A DNA stretch of 21,494 nt from positions 1-21,494 of IMG/VR virus record IMGVR_UViG_3300033145_000979; one strand, written 5' to 3'. Origin of the DNA: a virus. Below are positions 7,873-15,624 of this stretch, in pieces; position 1 is the stretch's first letter; each line of letters starts with the position of its first letter. The notes beneath the pieces were generated by a model. The model had not been told where the DNA came from. It searched no databases and was given only the letters and a program-made list of their open reading frames with translations. A program made the translations under genes and the position numbers.

Positions 7873-8602
7873 CTTTCTTTTCCTCCTCTAATAGTTTCTC
7901 CCAATTATCACAAATAACCTCTAATTCTTTAATCCTTTTGCCTTGCTCTGCTATGACATCTTTTGATTCATCATGGGTTTTATCATGTTGCTTTAAGCCC
8001 ATAAAATTTTCTTTCTCTATTTCAAAAGACTTTATTTCAGTCTGAAGTTTCCCTATCGTATCGTTCCATTCTTTTTCCTTGGCTTCTGTAGCAATGGCGA
8101 CACCTTTAAGTCTGTCTCTTTCAATATTTACTTCTTTCCATGCAACATCGGCAGAATTGATTATCTCTTTTGCCTCTTTTAATTCTTCTCCAATTTTCCT
8201 TTTGTACTCCTCAAAATTGGATCTCTCTAAATTCAACTTGCCATATCTTTCTTCTAAATCAAACGCTCTTGCTTCTCTTCTGTCCATCCCAATCTTGCGC
8301 TGATTTATGCTTTGCTCAAGAATCTCAACTTGGTCGATTCTCTTTTCTACGGCAACTCTTTTTAGCTCGATGCGTTTTTCTTCTGCAGCATAAGTCGTCA
8401 TTCTAGCCTGATGACGATGCTTTTCAGCTTCCTCATCCTGGAGGTCAGCAGAATGCGCTATTGCCTCCTGCCCGTTCCTGGCAATTTGAAGTTTCTTAAT
8501 ATCCTCCTCTAATACCTTTTTAACTTTTTCCAGGGTTCCTATATCTTCTAAATCCTTTTTTGTTTTTTCATCTGGTTTGATTTCTTTAACTTGTTCACTC
8601 AT
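7859..8602 (-). CDS. Long coiled-coil protein, 247 aa
   Basis: The GTG at 8611 is in frame, but the ATG at 8602 is preferred: it has AGGAAAGG upstream and overlaps the stop of the membrane-protein gene. Residues about 10-245 form a nearly unbroken heptad-rich coiled coil (for example KKVLEEDIKKLQ, EEKRIELKRVAVEKRIDQVE and KRIKELEVICDNWEKLLEEE). A 14-base overlap links it to the next coiled-coil gene. No enzyme motif, signal peptide or membrane helix is visible. A rod-shaped assembly, chaperone or internal core protein is possible but unproven. Confidence 0.75.
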   Translation of the reverse strand: MSEQVKEIKPDEKTKKDLEDIGTLEKVKKVLEEDIKKLQIARNGQEAIAHSADLQDEEAEKHRHQARMTTYAAEEKRIELKRVAVEKRIDQVEILEQSINQRKIGMDRREARAFDLEERYGKLNLERSNFEEYKRKIGEELKEAKEIINSADVAWKEVNIERDRLKGVAIATEAKEKEWNDTIGKLQTEIKSFEIEKENFMGLKQHDKTHDESKDVIAEQGKRIKELEVICDNWEKLLEEEKKDERN

Positions 8603-9755
8603 ACGATTCACCTTTCCTCATTATGGCCTCAAGCGCCGCTACATATATTATCCCTGTTAACGCCAGTGGCGCTATCCTCATAGGGAAATTTCCTTGACAA
8701 ATAAATAAAAATGCCGCAAAAGAACTAGCAAACCCTACGATCAACATATTCTTTTTCGTGTAAAAAATTCTTTTTATCAAATCAAACACATACATAAGTA
8801 CAAAAAATAAAAGAACCAAGCCTCCATCGTGAACTATCTGCAACGTTTCAGAGTGGGGAGATAACGCTACCCGGCCATATAAAGGACGGTACATGTTAGA
8901 GGCAAAATTACCTAATCCCTTACCGAACAATGCTGTATCTTTGCACCATCCTATAACCTGTGGCCACATCTTAAGCCTATCCCCGTCACTTAGATAGTGT
9001 GGCATTTTTATTAATATAAAAATAAAACCCATAAATCCGATTGCTGTTAATATAGATAATAATTTCCATTTTTTAGATAATAGAAGATAGAAAAATAATC
9101 CTACACCGCAAGCAAGAAAAGATAAAGAGCTTCCGGTTAAATAAACTGCTAACAAACAAAGTAAATAAATAACTTTATATTTTTTCTCTGTAAACATTAA
9201 ACATAGAGGAGATAGTGCAGCCAAGAAATTACCTGTAAGATTTTGGTTCCCCATAGTAGTGATTGCGGCAAACCCAGAGAATAGTTTAACCGCTTGAGAA
9301 TTACATATTGGGTCCAGCGCTAACACCTGTATGAACGAGTATATTGAAAACCCAAACGCTGTCCAACACAGCATCTTTGCCATATCAACCCATCTGGCTA
9401 AATTATCTGTATACTCAACTAATGTCTGTATTATCCACAGAGAGAGTATAACATTTATAAACGGTCTGATTAGCCATAAATTCCAAACTACCGGTGTTCC
9501 GGGCCGCCCATTTGTAATAGGCAAATAAAAATACCATATAAAGGATATAGCGCAATGGATTAAAATTATTGCCAGCCATTTATTTTTGAACGTAATACTT
9601 TTGGGTTGCGTAGAAATCCATGATGCTCCAATAAAACAAAACCCGAATAAATTGAATACCATTTCTTTGGGTATCCAAAATATATCGCCAACCCCACGCA
9701 TAGGATTAATCGCTATTGCCGTTAAAATGAATAGTATATAAAAAAATATCCACAT
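8595..9755 (-). CDS. O-antigen ligase/polymerase-like (WaaL/Wzy_C) membrane protein, 386 aa
   Basis: A polytopic inner-membrane protein with about ten or more hydrophobic segments. Hallmarks of the O-antigen ligase/polymerase superfamily are visible: GNQNLTGNFLA at residues 169-179; a long periplasmic loop with DR and W (about 259-264), then FGKGLGNF (277-284); and a conserved histidine in SPHSETLQ (H301) followed by HDGG. Known members transfer or polymerise O-antigen or related glycans in the periplasm. It sits between decoration and coiled-coil virion genes, unlike a normal host locus, so it is probably a phage-carried modifier of the host surface glycan. The ATG at 9755 lacks a clear Shine-Dalgarno and follows a strong hairpin, so expression may be damped. 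The precise reaction is not known. Confidence 0.8.
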   Translation of the reverse strand: MWIFFYILFILTAIAINPMRGVGDIFWIPKEMVFNLFGFCFIGASWISTQPKSITFKNKWLAIILIHCAISFIWYFYLPITNGRPGTPVVWNLWLIRPFINVILSLWIIQTLVEYTDNLARWVDMAKMLCWTAFGFSIYSFIQVLALDPICNSQAVKLFSGFAAITTMGNQNLTGNFLAALSPLCLMFTEKKYKVIYLLCLLAVYLTGSSLSFLACGVGLFFYLLLSKKWKLLSILTAIGFMGFIFILIKMPHYLSDGDRLKMWPQVIGWCKDTALFGKGLGNFASNMYRPLYGRVALSPHSETLQIVHDGGLVLLFFVLMYVFDLIKRIFYTKKNMLIVGFASSFAAFLFICQGNFPMRIAPLALTGIIYVAALEAIMRKGESYE

Positions 9756-9764
9756 AGTTAGTTA

Positions 9765-9798
9765 GAGGGGAAGGGGATAAATCATCCCCCATCCCCTC
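9765..9798 (-). promoter_or_regulatory. GC-rich stem-loop between decoration and O-antigen-ligase-like genes
   Basis: Just after the stop of the decoration gene the transcript can pair 9765-9771 with 9792-9798 (7 bp) and then 9773-9778 with 9784-9789 (6 bp) around a 5-base loop. No U-run follows on the minus strand, so it is not a standard terminator. A stable stem here could protect the abundant upstream capsid/decoration message, or reduce translation of the next gene, which lacks a Shine-Dalgarno. Confidence 0.7.
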
Positions 9799-9807
9799 CC
9801 TTTCGAT

Positions 9808-10317
9808 TTAATCTGCTCCTGTTGGTGCTATCCAAATGATAATCTTATCTCCGTCAGTTGCATCGCCTGCTTCTAAGGCAATACCTAGGTTACTTCCTCC
9901 ACCTACATACCCACGGTTAGGCCCATCATCTGCCAGAATCTTGATAGAAGTTCCTACCGATGCTCCTGAAGATACTGCATCGGATTTGTCATTGACAAGA
10001 GTATCAACCGGTCCGCGTACAACAATTATACCGGGAGAACCAACAGCGATAGTAGTCTGGACTTCAGCAATAACTCCAACTACTAATACGCTATCTGCGC
10101 CTGATACAACTGTTATATAGCCACCGAGGGTGGTGCCCGCAGTTGCCGAAGTATCTAAAATAACTGCCATTCCGGAAGAAAGCACAGAACCAGAGTTATT
10201 AAAGAACACTTCAGTTTCCTGAAGCTGCCGATAGTCAGAACCGTCACCGGCAAACGCTACTCCACTAAATGCAAATACTGCAATTAACAGAGCAATGAAC
10301 ATAATCTTATATTTCAT
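9808..10317 (-). CDS. Capsid decoration-type protein with Sec signal peptide, 169 aa
   Basis: An upstream ATG at 10329 overlaps the capsid stop but has no Shine-Dalgarno. The ATG at 10317 has GGAGG 5 bases upstream and is preferred. It begins with a clear signal peptide (MKYKIMFIALLIAVFAFSGVAFA, cut before GDGSD). The rest is a compact Gly/Ser/Val-rich beta protein (VLVVGVIAEV, SPGIIVVRGPVDT, KIIIWIAP), similar in size and style to decoration or head-fibre-base proteins encoded directly after the capsid gene. The position next to the capsid gene supports that. A secreted decoration protein is unusual: either the signal is real and the product is exported, or the segment has another use in the virion. 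Confidence 0.75.
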   Translation of the reverse strand: MKYKIMFIALLIAVFAFSGVAFAGDGSDYRQLQETEVFFNNSGSVLSSGMAVILDTSATAGTTLGGYITVVSGADSVLVVGVIAEVQTTIAVGSPGIIVVRGPVDTLVNDKSDAVSSGASVGTSIKILADDGPNRGYVGGGSNLGIALEAGDATDGDKIIIWIAPTGAD

Positions 10318-10328
10318 TTTAGCCTCCA

Positions 10329-11330
10329 TTAGTCAGTATCCGCGTTTAGTAAAACACCGTTTCGTCCGAGGTTAGTCATGATTGCATTCCCGGCCCACAA
10401 TACATAAGTAACCAGATCATCAGCACCTTGAGACTTGATGAAGTCACCTATTTCTGCGTCTCTTCCTTCTCTTACGAAAAGACGATAATACTTGGCTATG
10501 TTCAAAAAATACCCGAAATTTGCAGGACAAGCATCATCCGCAAATACTAAGGCATTCTTATACCGGATATTACCAAATCCGGCATCTATCATAGCTTCTT
10601 TACCTGCTGCAATCCCCACAAGAGGAAGATTGATGGTATAAGAAGTTGACAGATTAGCCTCGAAGTTATCCATAGCTGCACCTGTTAACACAACTGTGTC
10701 TATAACTTCATTGAATCGTGATGTTTGACGATACAGGGTTCTAAATCTTGCTAACCCGTTTGCGCTAAAATCACTAGACACATTAGCGGACTGATGACGC
10801 CATTTCGCTAACGTAGCCCTACTCAACTTTCCTACTGTCCCTGATGTAGTAGATGTAGTCAACATATTCTGTAAGCCAGTAATTTTTCTCAAGTCGGTTT
10901 CATTCGCACTTGAAAAAAGACCTATTTCTTTTCCGCCAATAGATTCAGTCATTGCTAATTCTGCTGTTTGTAAAAACATCTCAACTAGATCTATTTCATT
11001 ACCCTCTGGGGTCTTGATCATATCTGAACCGGAAACCTGCACTGGAACTGCAATCTGTTTCCATTCATAGATACATGACGTTACTGGATCTCCTCTTACC
11101 GGAGTTAACGGATCTAAGTCAGTATAACCTTGAGCTACCGGAAGTTCTTTTATGATGCTGAACCTAAGATGTGGTTTTCCGCCAGTTCTGATTATAGCGT
11201 TCATATCCTGCAAACGATATAAAAGCGCTGTCTTAGTTGTCGCGTTATCAAACAGAACACCTTGGGCTTCATCAGCTACGATTGAGAATATTCTCTGATA
11301 TTCTCTGGTTACTGATAAATTACCTGCCAT
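10329..11330 (-). CDS. Major capsid protein (HK97-like fold expected), 333 aa
   Basis: ATG with AGGAG upstream. The gene follows scaffold and precedes decoration, the standard capsid position. The protein has an N-terminal charged helix (VTREYQRIFSIVADEAQ), a central region with VSGSDMIKTPEG and a helix LVEMFLQTAELAMTES, a Gly/Thr loop, a helix-rich SRATLAKWRHQ and FNEVIDTVVLTGAAMDNFEA, and a C-terminal domain (FGYFLNIAKYYRLFVREGRDAE). These features and the length fit HK97-fold capsid proteins of short-tailed phages. There is no signal peptide and no protease-processing gene nearby. The fold is inferred from length and context. Confidence 0.85.
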   Translation of the reverse strand: MAGNLSVTREYQRIFSIVADEAQGVLFDNATTKTALLYRLQDMNAIIRTGGKPHLRFSIIKELPVAQGYTDLDPLTPVRGDPVTSCIYEWKQIAVPVQVSGSDMIKTPEGNEIDLVEMFLQTAELAMTESIGGKEIGLFSSANETDLRKITGLQNMLTTSTTSGTVGKLSRATLAKWRHQSANVSSDFSANGLARFRTLYRQTSRFNEVIDTVVLTGAAMDNFEANLSTSYTINLPLVGIAAGKEAMIDAGFGNIRYKNALVFADDACPANFGYFLNIAKYYRLFVREGRDAEIGDFIKSQGADDLVTYVLWAGNAIMTNLGRNGVLLNADTD

Positions 11331-11362
11331 TTAATACTCTCCTTTGGTGTGTAGACAGGAGA

Positions 11363-12271
11363 TCATTTCTTTCCCAAGCGTTCTTTAATTCTCTTCATTA
11401 CATCGCCAAAATTCTTTCTACCTCGATCATCTTTTCTTACCTCAGTAGTCGGAATGAATGTTGATGAAGGCCCGCCTGGTCCTGAACCATCTTTCTTCCT
11501 GTCAATTTCTCTCTGTTTATTAATTTCAGCCTGCTTTAAAAGAGCGGCTTTAATTTCAGAGTCGTCTGCAAAATGATAGAGAAGTTTAGAGACTTTCTGA
11601 TTTGGATATTTTATCGCATGAGACACAATTTCTCTCTTATGCTTGGCAACCAAATCTATCCCAAACTCTTCCTCTAATTTTTTCACCTGAACTTCTATAG
11701 TACTTGCATGTCCCAATAACGCCGTGCTTTCAACTGTAGCGAGTTTTGTCTGTAATTCCAGTATCATCTTCTCTAGCTCCGCAGTTTTTTCACTAGCATT
11801 ATTGCCAGGCGCCTCTTGCTGAACGATTTTTCTGATTAATCTTAGTTGCTCTCTTCCTGCCGGATCCGCAGTTTCCTCAATCAGTTTATCAATTTCTTTC
11901 AAGTTAGCATCCTTAACTACAGGATTAATAACCTTGCCCGCCTTGGTATCATTATATGCTTTCGTCATAGCTGCTTTAAGTTTTGGGTCGGCCTCCATCT
12001 CATTGAATACTGAAGACAGTGCATCAACCCTAACTTTTTCTTCCGCGAGGGAATCCTTATCCTTTTTGAGTCCCTCCATAGATTGAGCATAGTGTTTACC
12101 TTGTTGGGCGTAATTAACCAATTCTTCTTGAGTAACTTCGATTTCCTGCCCGTCGACTTTTATCGTGGTTTTTTCTGGTGCATTTACTTCTCCTCTGTTA
12201 TTAAAAGGAAAAGGTGCAACCTTACTATTCCACAATAGGTTCTTCAGGACTTTATTAATCATGTTCATCAT
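11363..12271 (-). CDS. Capsid scaffolding protein, 302 aa
   Basis: ATG with AAGGAG upstream. The N-terminal segment contains TTIKVDGQEIEVTQEELVNY, a motif I associate with scaffold-type proteins of metagenomic phages. The body is strongly helical and charged, with a coiled coil around residues 150-200. The C-terminus is basic (KKDGSGPGG..., ending FGDVMKRIKERLGKK), as expected for the capsid-binding tail of a scaffold. It lies directly upstream of the capsid gene. No protease motif is visible, so a non-proteolysed scaffold is likely. Confidence 0.8.
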   Translation of the reverse strand: MMNMINKVLKNLLWNSKVAPFPFNNRGEVNAPEKTTIKVDGQEIEVTQEELVNYAQQGKHYAQSMEGLKKDKDSLAEEKVRVDALSSVFNEMEADPKLKAAMTKAYNDTKAGKVINPVVKDANLKEIDKLIEETADPAGREQLRLIRKIVQQEAPGNNASEKTAELEKMILELQTKLATVESTALLGHASTIEVQVKKLEEEFGIDLVAKHKREIVSHAIKYPNQKVSKLLYHFADDSEIKAALLKQAEINKQREIDRKKDGSGPGGPSSTFIPTTEVRKDDRGRKNFGDVMKRIKERLGKK

Positions 12272-12324
12272 TCCGACACTCCTTATCTAGTCGTACTTTC
12301 GCATTGGACTATTGGTTTGTGTAT

Positions 12325-12347
12325 ATTTCGGGGAGCTACCCCAAAAT
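12325..12347 (-). promoter_or_regulatory. Short hairpin between the 48-aa gene and scaffold
   Basis: On the transcript, four A-U pairs, one G-U pair and four G-C pairs (12325-12333 with 12339-12347) close a 5-base loop. It falls just after the stop of the small basic protein gene and before the scaffold Shine-Dalgarno. There is no trailing U-run. It could set relative expression or mRNA stability. Confidence 0.5.
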
Positions 12348-12351
12348 TTCT

Positions 12352-12498
12352 TTATTTTTTACCAGTAAAAGGTTGCAGATTTTTCGCCTGATTCGATGGT
12401 CCATTAACTATCGAAGTCGTAGGTGATTTAGGTGCGCCGCCTTTTCTGCTCACGTCACGAGGGTTACTTACCCTTTTAGGGTTATTTCCACCTGCCAT
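12352..12498 (-). CDS. Small basic protein, 48 aa
   Basis: The ATG at 12498 has a strong GGAGG 5 bases upstream and the frame runs 48 codons to TAA. The protein is Asn/Pro/Lys/Ser-rich (starting MAGGNNPKRVSNPRD, ending LQPFTGKK), basic and probably disordered. Small proteins of this style are often found between portal and capsid genes in short-tailed phages, but I cannot name a family. The good ribosome site and operon spacing support that it is real. Confidence 0.65.
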   Translation of the reverse strand: MAGGNNPKRVSNPRDVSRKGGAPKSPTTSIVNGPSNQAKNLQPFTGKK

Positions 12499-12522
12499 GA
12501 TGTCCTCCTTTCTCTTTTTAAG

Positions 12523-12795
12523 TTAACGTTTCTTTCCACGTACAAAATCAAGCATCCCATGTTTTGCGGGGATTATCTTTTTCATCTGCGCAGCCTGCAT
12601 TTTTGCAATATGACTATCCACTCCCATCTTTCCCATATCACATAATCCATAACCTGTCACCGCATCCGGAACATTGGTTTCAAATCCAAACTCTTTTGTC
12701 TTTGTGTTGAAAAATATTTTAATGAAACAATCAAACGGATTTTCTTTATTTTCTTCTGTGTTATTGATTCCTTCTACCTTTTCCCCGGGTTCCAT
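12523..12795 (-). CDS. Hypothetical phage protein, 90 aa
   Basis: The ATG lies 22 bases inside the end of the upstream zinc-finger gene, with AAAGG upstream. It has an acidic N-terminus (EPGEKVEGINNTEENKEN), a likely beta hairpin around IKIFFNTKTKEFGFETNV, and a basic, helical C-terminus with MQAAQMKKIIPAKHG. No known motif is visible. It sits in the portal-scaffold interval, where small conserved proteins of unknown role are frequent. Confidence 0.6.
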   Translation of the reverse strand: MEPGEKVEGINNTEENKENPFDCFIKIFFNTKTKEFGFETNVPDAVTGYGLCDMGKMGVDSHIAKMQAAQMKKIIPAKHGMLDFVRGKKR

Positions 12796-13214
12796 ATTAA
12801 CCTTTCTTTGTTTGCTAGAAATATCTTTTCTGCTATCTTTTTCCTGTTCCGGCCATCATCTTCTTTATTTATCCTTTTTCTAAACCTTGCTTCATCCATG
12901 CACTCCTTTGGTGACGCATTTGCATAACCATGTTCTTTAAGCATTTTTTCATAATGACGCTTTGATCTAATTTCTACCGGTGTTGGTCCGAATATTTCAG
13001 CATTAAAGTAATACGCCTGGTCTTTATGTGTATTAAACGCTCCTGTTACCTGTATCCCTATGCTCGGTGCTTTATTAAAACATCCCTTGCAAAGTTTTTT
13101 TCCATTAATTTTGTACGGAGTTTCCAGTTCCTTTTTGCACTGTTCACAGTTTGAACACGTCTTACCGTTCACCGCTACTGTGAAACTTTTTTCTTGCCAA
13201 CTACAACCGGACAT
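12774..13214 (-). CDS. Zinc-finger phage protein, 146 aa
   Basis: Starts at an ATG that overlaps the portal stop (TAATG), with a GGGGGGAG Shine-Dalgarno. Near the N-terminus the Cys pattern C-x2-C-x2-C (CSNCEQC), then CKGC about 20 residues later, suggests one zinc-binding site of LIM/treble-clef style. The C-terminal part includes SKRHYEKMLKEHGYANAS and a basic helix. The SKR-helix-HGY pattern recurs in short proteins encoded beside phage portal genes (FmdB-like zinc-ribbon group); this link is from memory. Role unknown. Confidence 0.65.
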   Translation of the reverse strand: MSGCSWQEKSFTVAVNGKTCSNCEQCKKELETPYKINGKKLCKGCFNKAPSIGIQVTGAFNTHKDQAYYFNAEIFGPTPVEIRSKRHYEKMLKEHGYANASPKECMDEARFRKRINKEDDGRNRKKIAEKIFLANKERLIWNPGKR

Positions 13215-15238
13215 TATCTCCCCCCCTGTTCTCCGCCAACTCCCCGGCTACTTCTTACTGAACCAACTATGTCAGGGAATGCAGTAACCCCTCCCCTGCG
13301 TTGGTCCGGGTTATTGGTCTGTGGGGCTATTTTGCTATCTCCTCTTTGAGGTAAAACATTTGGATTCTGTGCTTCAAAATTCTGTTTATGTTTTAATAGG
13401 TGCTCATCCATCTCTTTAGGTATCTCTAGCCCAGGAGTTTCGTAAGCCTGAGAATGAACCTGCATATGCAACATGTGGTTTTCATTCGGAGATACTACTT
13501 GTGGCACGCCCTCTAATAATAATTTATTTTCTTCCTGCGCGGCAGCTATCTCTTCCTCATCATGCCCAAGCACTGCTCTTTCAATGTCTCTAAAATTAAA
13601 CTTCTTCAATAACTGCTTTAAGAGTATAGATTCATTGAACCTCCCCGGGAAGTTCGCTTTAATTACGCCCATTAAATCCGTCCATTGTTTCCTTTCTACT
13701 GCCTCGTCCTTTGCCGGCCTCATTGAACCTGCTTCTATACTGAATCTTAAAAGCCTGTTTATGATCTTTCTTGCTTCATTCCTAGGGACTTTAGTTATGT
13801 CCGGCCATTGCTTGTCAGTGGGCACTTCCCCAATAACCTCTTCCACGTCTTTTTTATTTTTAAATTCCCATAGCAAAGCAGCTAAACCCTTCCCTACTTC
13901 AGTAATAAAATCTTCAACTACATCCACCTTTTCCGATTGCCTTAATACGGCGCCAGCTCTAACATTCTCACTTTCAGTCGCGGTCTGCACTCCTCTTGCT
14001 ACACCTAGAAGCTGGTTATATCCGCTAATCCTCATCAAGCTTTCAAGGATAATGCCTCTCAACGCATAAAAATCTTTAGGCAATGCAGGCGGGGTGAACC
14101 CTTTAACAAATTCCTCTGAAATTTCATCAAGCAAAACAAAATCTATATCACTCGCTTTTTGTATTTTATCAGCCTGCGCTGGAGTTACCGCACCATTTTT
14201 AGCAATTATTAATGTGCCCGCTCTTTTTCTGTGCTTCATCATCGCAGTAGTTATGAACGATAGTTCTTTTAATTGAGGTATAAGAGGAACTATATCTGAT
14301 AACCCGAAAGAGTGACAGTTATTATCGGTCTTGGGGATCTCATTAAAAATCAGAGGATAAAGCACATGCCCTTCATTAAGATAATCCCAATTATTTTCAT
14401 GTATAGCATCTTCATCAAATCCTTTTATAAGAGTAAATCTTTTCCTGCCGACTTTATCAAAAATATGATATAAAGTTATCGGAGTAAGTTCAAAATCAAT
14501 CTGAGTAAAATCTATGCTCTTCGGCAATGCCGTTAAATTGTAAGCCTTGACCGAGCTGATTTTATTATGCACCACACCTAATTGCCTGATTTTATCTTTA
14601 TGTTTATACGACGGGTTATCCAGTACAATGTCTAAAGTAGTGTCCTCTTCTACGATCATGTACGGCGATTCTCTTATGTCATGGTATCCATTAGGCCACA
14701 TCACGTCACGGCTTGACCTGTGATTTAAAAATACATCATCCTCTTTTATTGTCTCGTCGAGGATTCCCTTTTGCTCTTCTACTTTCTCATTACCGAGTTT
14801 TTTCAATTCAGGGAACTCTTGCTCTATTTCTTTTTCCTGCTTTTTCTTTTCTGATATAAATAAATATCCTATTTCCAAAAATCCCGGGGTCTGTAATATA
14901 GCATCCAGTATCGCCTGCTTTGTTTTCTTCTTTCCTTTTTTAGTTCTCCATGTATCATTCAGCATCAACTCCATTGTCTCCGCGAACTCCCCAAGTTTAG
15001 GATTTTTAGTTCTAATAAAGAAGTTTGGATCTCTGGAATAAGAAGCGGAAAGAACAACCTGGACATATTCATAAACAAAATTCTCGTCTATCATCTCCCC
15101 GTCTTGGTTGAAAACATTGCCAAAGAAAGAACTGGTATACATCTTAACTATTGTATCCCGTTCTTCTTTTTTTGTATTACGAAGATCTATAGCTCTGCTT
15201 ACCCTTTGGAACCACATTTTTACTTTATTTGATTTCAT
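13214..15238 (-). CDS. Portal protein, 674 aa
   Basis: ATG with GGAGAC upstream, overlapping the lipoprotein stop (ATGA). The size and place between terminase and scaffold/capsid genes fit a portal protein. The N-terminal part is basic and helical (MKSNKVKMWFQRVSRAI, then KKEERDTIVKMYTSSFFG). A central region contains LNEGHVLYPLIFNEIP and long helices (FALIP-like stretches are absent, but QLKELSFITTAMMKHRKRAG and the helical VQTATESENVRAGAVLRQSE look like the typical stem/wing region). The C-terminus is Gly/Arg-rich (RGGVTAFPDIVGSVRSSRGV) and probably disordered. I could not place it in a particular portal subfamily. Confidence 0.85.
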   Translation of the reverse strand: MKSNKVKMWFQRVSRAIDLRNTKKEERDTIVKMYTSSFFGNVFNQDGEMIDENFVYEYVQVVLSASYSRDPNFFIRTKNPKLGEFAETMELMLNDTWRTKKGKKKTKQAILDAILQTPGFLEIGYLFISEKKKQEKEIEQEFPELKKLGNEKVEEQKGILDETIKEDDVFLNHRSSRDVMWPNGYHDIRESPYMIVEEDTTLDIVLDNPSYKHKDKIRQLGVVHNKISSVKAYNLTALPKSIDFTQIDFELTPITLYHIFDKVGRKRFTLIKGFDEDAIHENNWDYLNEGHVLYPLIFNEIPKTDNNCHSFGLSDIVPLIPQLKELSFITTAMMKHRKRAGTLIIAKNGAVTPAQADKIQKASDIDFVLLDEISEEFVKGFTPPALPKDFYALRGIILESLMRISGYNQLLGVARGVQTATESENVRAGAVLRQSEKVDVVEDFITEVGKGLAALLWEFKNKKDVEEVIGEVPTDKQWPDITKVPRNEARKIINRLLRFSIEAGSMRPAKDEAVERKQWTDLMGVIKANFPGRFNESILLKQLLKKFNFRDIERAVLGHDEEEIAAAQEENKLLLEGVPQVVSPNENHMLHMQVHSQAYETPGLEIPKEMDEHLLKHKQNFEAQNPNVLPQRGDSKIAPQTNNPDQRRGGVTAFPDIVGSVRSSRGVGGEQGGR

Positions 15239-15624
15239 TTTGTCTCCGTATTAAGTTTTATCATTGGCATATCCATCGGCACCCATTCCCATTTCTCGTC
15301 CACTTTAGTAAGCAAACTCATGGCCGGGTATGATAACTTAAAAGATTTATAACCCTGGTTTTGCCCCCAATACTCCCAACCGTTAAGAAAATTCTCACAA
15401 ATAGGGCAGTTTATCTCTCGTTTTGGCAATTTATATTGAAATATACCCCATATCTTAACTGATTTAAAGCCTTTCTTGTCTAAGCTATTTTTTTCTATTA
15501 AATCGTTATCATAATTGTAAACATGTTTCCTGCATTCCGGACAGTACACCGCAGTCACATCTTTGGGTTTGCTGCACCCGCTCAGTAATATACAAAAACA
15601 TAATGCTATTAAAAGTTTTCTCAT
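15235..15624 (-). CDS. Lipoprotein with zinc-ribbon motifs, 129 aa
   Basis: The ATG overlaps the large-terminase stop (ATGA), with AGGAA upstream. Residues 1-17 (MRKLLIALCFCILLSGC) contain a lipobox (LSGC) with the lipidated Cys at position 17. The mature part has CPEC (Cys28, Cys31) and CPIC (Cys73, Cys76) 42 residues apart, together suggesting one zinc-ribbon. The C-terminal half is aromatic-rich (WGQNQGYKSFKLSYP). The predicted product is exported and membrane-anchored. Some phages carry lipoproteins that block re-infection (T5 Llp is one), but those are not known to be zinc-ribbons. Placement between terminase and portal is odd. Function unassigned. Confidence 0.75.
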   Translation of the reverse strand: MRKLLIALCFCILLSGCSKPKDVTAVYCPECRKHVYNYDNDLIEKNSLDKKGFKSVKIWGIFQYKLPKREINCPICENFLNGWEYWGQNQGYKSFKLSYPAMSLLTKVDEKWEWVPMDMPMIKLNTETK

